Source: a virus. Taken from it: a stretch of DNA of 64,000 bases. This document shows positions 61,107-64,000 of the stretch, in pieces (positions within the stretch are counted from its first letter, which is position 1; every line of letters starts with the position of its first letter). Under the pieces are notes generated by a model, which saw nothing but the letters and a program-made list of their open reading frames with translations, did not search any database and was not told the origin of the DNA. The position numbers were made by a program, and so were the translations under genes. The DNA lies in IMG/VR virus record IMGVR_UViG_3300035703_000016, positions 62,001-126,000 of that record; one strand, 5' to 3'.

Positions 61107-62165
61107 ATGTCATTTACAACACTAGACGCTTCAGATTTCGTAATAAGTTCAGATTCAGTCGTAGCTCCAGCTTGGAGTACTGGAAATCCTACTTTAACAG
61201 GAGCTAACATGATAACAGCCTCTACTATATCCCCGGCGCCTGAATTTTATATAAATGTTTATGATACAGCTCTAACTGGATCAACAGCCGAAATACAATT
61301 TTCTATCGCATATGGTAATGCTTTAGGATCTGGTTCATCTTTATATAATGATTTAGTTCCAGGACTTAGTCCTTCAAGAACTACATACGGACAGTATAGA
61401 AATCTTGTATACGCAGATGAAACAAAGCTATTTAATTTTGGAACAGGAAATACTTCTTCTCCAGATATTATAGCTATTAATATAGATAGAAATAGATACA
61501 AAGAGAGCTTATTTCCGGGGACATTAAAATTAGTTTTATCTTCTGGAAGTAATGCAATAACTATTACAGATGACAGTGTCTACACAACTAATAATAATCT
61601 TACTGTTAATTTTGGAGATTGCGGAAGAATATTTAATTTAATATCTGGATCTTACGGATTACCAACATCTACAACAATAGGATCTTCAGCCGCTGGATAT
61701 ACTCCATCAGGATCTTATGGATTTTTCTTACCTGATATAGGCACTATAATATTAAATCCAAGAGCGTTAGCTCTACCTGCTGCTTCAGGAGGAATAGGGA
61801 TGGTAATAGATACATCTTCATACGCTCAAGGCACTTTAGCTTCATCAACAAATAATAATGAAATATTTAAAGTTGTAAAAAATGGACAATGCTTTCAATT
61901 AAATTCTCAAGAGACTGTATCTGCTAATTATGTATTTGTAAGAGTAAAAAATGGAGACTATAATTACAGTAATAACCCTTCATTTTTATCTGGATCTAGC
62001 GGACAATTAATATATCCTAGTCTTGTAAATAATCCACAAACATTTCCAACAACAGTGGGACTTTATAATAATAATGGCGATTTACTAGCTGTTGCTAAGA
62101 TGAGTAGACCTATGTTAAAAGACTTCACTAGAGAATCTTTGCTAAGAATAAAAATTGATTGGTAA
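61107..62165 (+). CDS. Fibre-operon structural protein
   Basis: 352 residues. Starts MSFTTLDASDFVISSDSVVA; a middle segment LYNDLVPGLSPSRTTYGQYR, VYADETKLFNFG, AINIDRNRYKESLFPGTLKL is characteristic of an uncharacterised virion family. The C-terminus GLYNNNGDLLAVAKMSRP resembles the last visible residues of the partial gene at the right edge. Possibly one of several related baseplate-peripheral proteins. Confidence 0.55.
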   Translation: MSFTTLDASDFVISSDSVVAPAWSTGNPTLTGANMITASTISPAPEFYINVYDTALTGSTAEIQFSIAYGNALGSGSSLYNDLVPGLSPSRTTYGQYRNLVYADETKLFNFGTGNTSSPDIIAINIDRNRYKESLFPGTLKLVLSSGSNAITITDDSVYTTNNNLTVNFGDCGRIFNLISGSYGLPTSTTIGSSAAGYTPSGSYGFFLPDIGTIILNPRALALPAASGGIGMVIDTSSYAQGTLASSTNNNEIFKVVKNGQCFQLNSQETVSANYVFVRVKNGDYNYSNNPSFLSGSSGQLIYPSLVNNPQTFPTTVGLYNNNGDLLAVAKMSRPMLKDFTRESLLRIKIDW

Positions 62166-62180
62166 AAATAAAATATTTAC

Positions 62181-63776
62181 ATGGGTCGTTGCCTAAATAC
62201 TCTTAAAGGATCAGACGTTACTATTACACCTATAAAACTGAAGTATTCTAATCAAATAGAAAGTTCGTCTTTAAGTTCAAATAATATAACATTAACAGTG
62301 GCAAGTAATCAAAATTTTGATTACAATAATCCAAGTTATGACGATAATTTTCTTTTATATAGATCTATTCAAGGACTATATTATATGAATTTTATTTCAG
62401 GATCTTTAATAGGCTCTGCAAGTGCGTATCAGTGGAATCCTCAATCAACAGCGGCAAGTGGTACATTTGACGACGATTATAGATATTTTCCTACAGAATC
62501 AGGTTCAAAAATTTTAGTTATTTCTATTCCAAGAGCTAAATATGGAGAAAATATCGCAAGATCATCATTTAGTATATCTTCTTCTGGGTATAACATAGTC
62601 GATGACGGAAATGGAAACTTAGTTGATTTAAATTCTGGAAGTATTCATGTAGGAAATTTACTTTATAATCAAGGAATAGGAATAATAACAAATTCAGAGT
62701 ACATCTACTCTTTAGTTCCTATTCCAGTATGCGATGTTCCTATTATCATTGATCCAATACCCGTAGGATCAAATATTGCTACTCCTAGATGGGAAGTACC
62801 AAATCCGCCAACTATTTATCAATATGCATTATATACTTCTAGTATTAGTCCAATAGGATCAGGAACGGAAATTACTTCTATTTTAAACACTGGGTCTATA
62901 AATTTTACTGGACTATCTTCTAGTACAGAATACTATTTTTATCTAAGAACTAAATGTAGTTCTACTAGTTTTAGTAATTGGGTATCAAAGTCATTTACTA
63001 CTAGAGTTGGACTAGTTCCTCTTAGAGATGGACTGATCATGGAATTAGAATCATTTACTGGATCTATTTCATCAAGTGGATATATTACTCAATGGGACGA
63101 TATGTCTGGATTTGGAAATAATGTATATAGAGATTCATCTCAATACCAGCCGGTATATGTATCTTCTTATTTTAACAATCAACCTGGAATATTTTTTAGT
63201 GCATCTGGAGCGCCAAATCTGACAGGGTCTGTTCTTAGGACTAGTGGAAATCTTATAGGATTAAGCGGAAGTACAGGAGTAACAGCTTTTATAGTTTCTA
63301 GACCGTCTAGTAGTCTCACAAGCGGACCAGTAATTGAATACGCTAAATTAGGAACATCAACAGATTCTTATTTAAATAGCACAGGTAGTTTTCAATATTA
63401 TCAAGTATTTACTGGAGGAGGTATTGTAACAGCTGGAGCAGAAACACGAGGGAACGTTGGTATATCTGGAGTTGAAGATTCTACAGTTAGAACTCAATCT
63501 CAATTTTATATAGAATCAGTTATCATAGACTACACACTATCTAGTAAAGAGGTAACAGTTTATACAAATAATTCTACTGGAAGTTTAACTTGGTCTGAAG
63601 CAAATAATTCTGGATCATTTGAATCTTATCCTCTTGCTATAAGTTCTGGAGTTAATAATGGAAGATGGCAAGGTTGGCAAGGTTATATAGGAGCTGTTTT
63701 ATTGTATAATAGAGCATTAAATGAATCAGAAAGAACACAAGTTTATAACTATTTATCATCATCATATTTACAATAA
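62181..63776 (+). CDS. Adhesin-like tail protein with Fn3 and lectin-like domains
   Basis: 531 residues. N-terminal 190 share a structural-family outline (RAKYGENIARSSFSISSSGY, VGNLLYNQGIGIITN). Residues about 200-285 form a fibronectin type III-like domain (WEVPNPPTIYQYALYTSS, LSSSTEYYFYLRTKC). From about 290 a concanavalin/LamG-like domain (LIMELESFTGSISSSGYITQ, WDDMSGFGNN, WQGYIGAVLLYNRALNESER). Such modules bind glycans, so this is a strong candidate receptor-binding protein. Confidence 0.7.
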   Translation: MGRCLNTLKGSDVTITPIKLKYSNQIESSSLSSNNITLTVASNQNFDYNNPSYDDNFLLYRSIQGLYYMNFISGSLIGSASAYQWNPQSTAASGTFDDDYRYFPTESGSKILVISIPRAKYGENIARSSFSISSSGYNIVDDGNGNLVDLNSGSIHVGNLLYNQGIGIITNSEYIYSLVPIPVCDVPIIIDPIPVGSNIATPRWEVPNPPTIYQYALYTSSISPIGSGTEITSILNTGSINFTGLSSSTEYYFYLRTKCSSTSFSNWVSKSFTTRVGLVPLRDGLIMELESFTGSISSSGYITQWDDMSGFGNNVYRDSSQYQPVYVSSYFNNQPGIFFSASGAPNLTGSVLRTSGNLIGLSGSTGVTAFIVSRPSSSLTSGPVIEYAKLGTSTDSYLNSTGSFQYYQVFTGGGIVTAGAETRGNVGISGVEDSTVRTQSQFYIESVIIDYTLSSKEVTVYTNNSTGSLTWSEANNSGSFESYPLAISSGVNNGRWQGWQGYIGAVLLYNRALNESERTQVYNYLSSSYLQ

Positions 63777-63779
63777 ACT

Positions 63780-64000
63780 ATGCCTTCATATTCGCCATTT
63801 TCAATGTCATTCCAATCTGAAACAACGATTTATCAGAACGAGATAAGATGTCATGTAAATGAAAATGATTTTAATTATACAATAAACCCGTCAGCTATAA
63901 AATCAGGTTCTGGAATATTACCTGGAACTTTAAATGATAATGTATCAGGATCAGATTTTACTCCTTTTGCTACTTCAATAGGATTATATAATTCTCAAGG
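63780..64000 (+). CDS. Fibre-operon structural protein, 3' part missing at window edge
   Basis: Open from the ATG at 63780 to the end of the window (73 residues). Starts MPSYSPFSMSFQSETTIYQN. The end of the visible part (TPFATSIGLYNSQG) matches the C-terminal GLYNNNGDLLAVAK of the 352-residue gene, so it may be a related, shorter protein. It overlaps nothing; the upstream gene stops 4 bases earlier. Confidence 0.6.
   Translation, partial: MPSYSPFSMSFQSETTIYQNEIRCHVNENDFNYTINPSAIKSGSGILPGTLNDNVSGSDFTPFATSIGLYNSQ

Noticed and set aside
1-64000. CRISPR arrays, tRNA genes, insertion sequences and integrase
   Set aside because: No regularly spaced repeats, cloverleaf-like GC-richer segments, transposase motifs or integrase motifs were seen while reading the window; short direct repeats found belong to fibre coding sequence.

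Overview
The window is a 64 kb piece of a strictly lytic, contractile-tailed (myovirus) phage genome of the T4-like structural type. It is strongly AT-rich, and genes abut or overlap by 1-4 bases almost everywhere. No tRNA, integrase or host housekeeping gene was seen. The T4-style virion set is recognisable from the encoded proteins: terminase gp17, portal gp20, prohead protease gp21, scaffold gp22, capsid gp23, neck gp13/14-like, gp15-like, sheath gp18, tube gp19, gp26-like, tape measure, gp25, gp6, and the late sigma factor gp55. The host is most likely a member of the Bacteroidota. One gene (29463-32102) encodes a secreted protein ending in a gliding-motility/type IX secretion type-B sorting domain, and start codons generally lack Shine-Dalgarno sequences and carry A-rich leaders, as in that phylum.

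Layout. From about 44.9 kb down to base 1, genes lie on the minus strand. In reading order these are a DnaG-type primase and a fused Mre11-Rad50 (SbcD-SbcC, T4 gp47-gp46) recombination protein. Next comes a three-domain nucleotidyltransferase/ligase-like protein, followed by a block of small accessory and probably virion-packaged proteins: a metallopeptidase, zinc-finger protein, DUF3008-like protein, Dps-like protein, cupin, GH19 endolysin and several proteins with a common N-terminal leader. After these come the type IX-sorted surface protein, terminase, portal (with an HNH intein), prohead core proteins, protease (with a LAGLIDADG intein), scaffold and capsid. The strand ends with a homing endonuclease, PhoH, neck proteins, a set of Ser/Tyr-rich fibre-like proteins, sheath, tube, the gp26/chaperone pair and the truncated tape measure gene.

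From 45.1 kb to the right edge genes lie on the plus strand. A short regulatory/metabolic block (glutaredoxin-like, HD hydrolase, zinc ribbon, membrane protein, gp55 sigma) leads into the baseplate and tail-fibre operon: gp5-like OB and beta-helix proteins, gp25, gp6, a 1743-residue baseplate/fibre protein and several adhesin-like proteins. The divergent gap at about 45.0 kb carries an unusual G-run.

The main observations beyond annotation are: an orientation-conserved ATATTTAT motif just upstream of many genes on both strands (candidate late promoter or leader element read with the phage's own gp55); a shared N-terminal leader on at least five proteins that resembles T4 capsid-targeting sequences; two inteins of different endonuclease class in two adjacent morphogenesis steps; a natural Mre11-Rad50 fusion; a possible +1 frameshift in the tail-chaperone pair; and a phage-encoded type IX secretion cargo. 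All family assignments come from reading motifs in the translated sequence; no database search was run.
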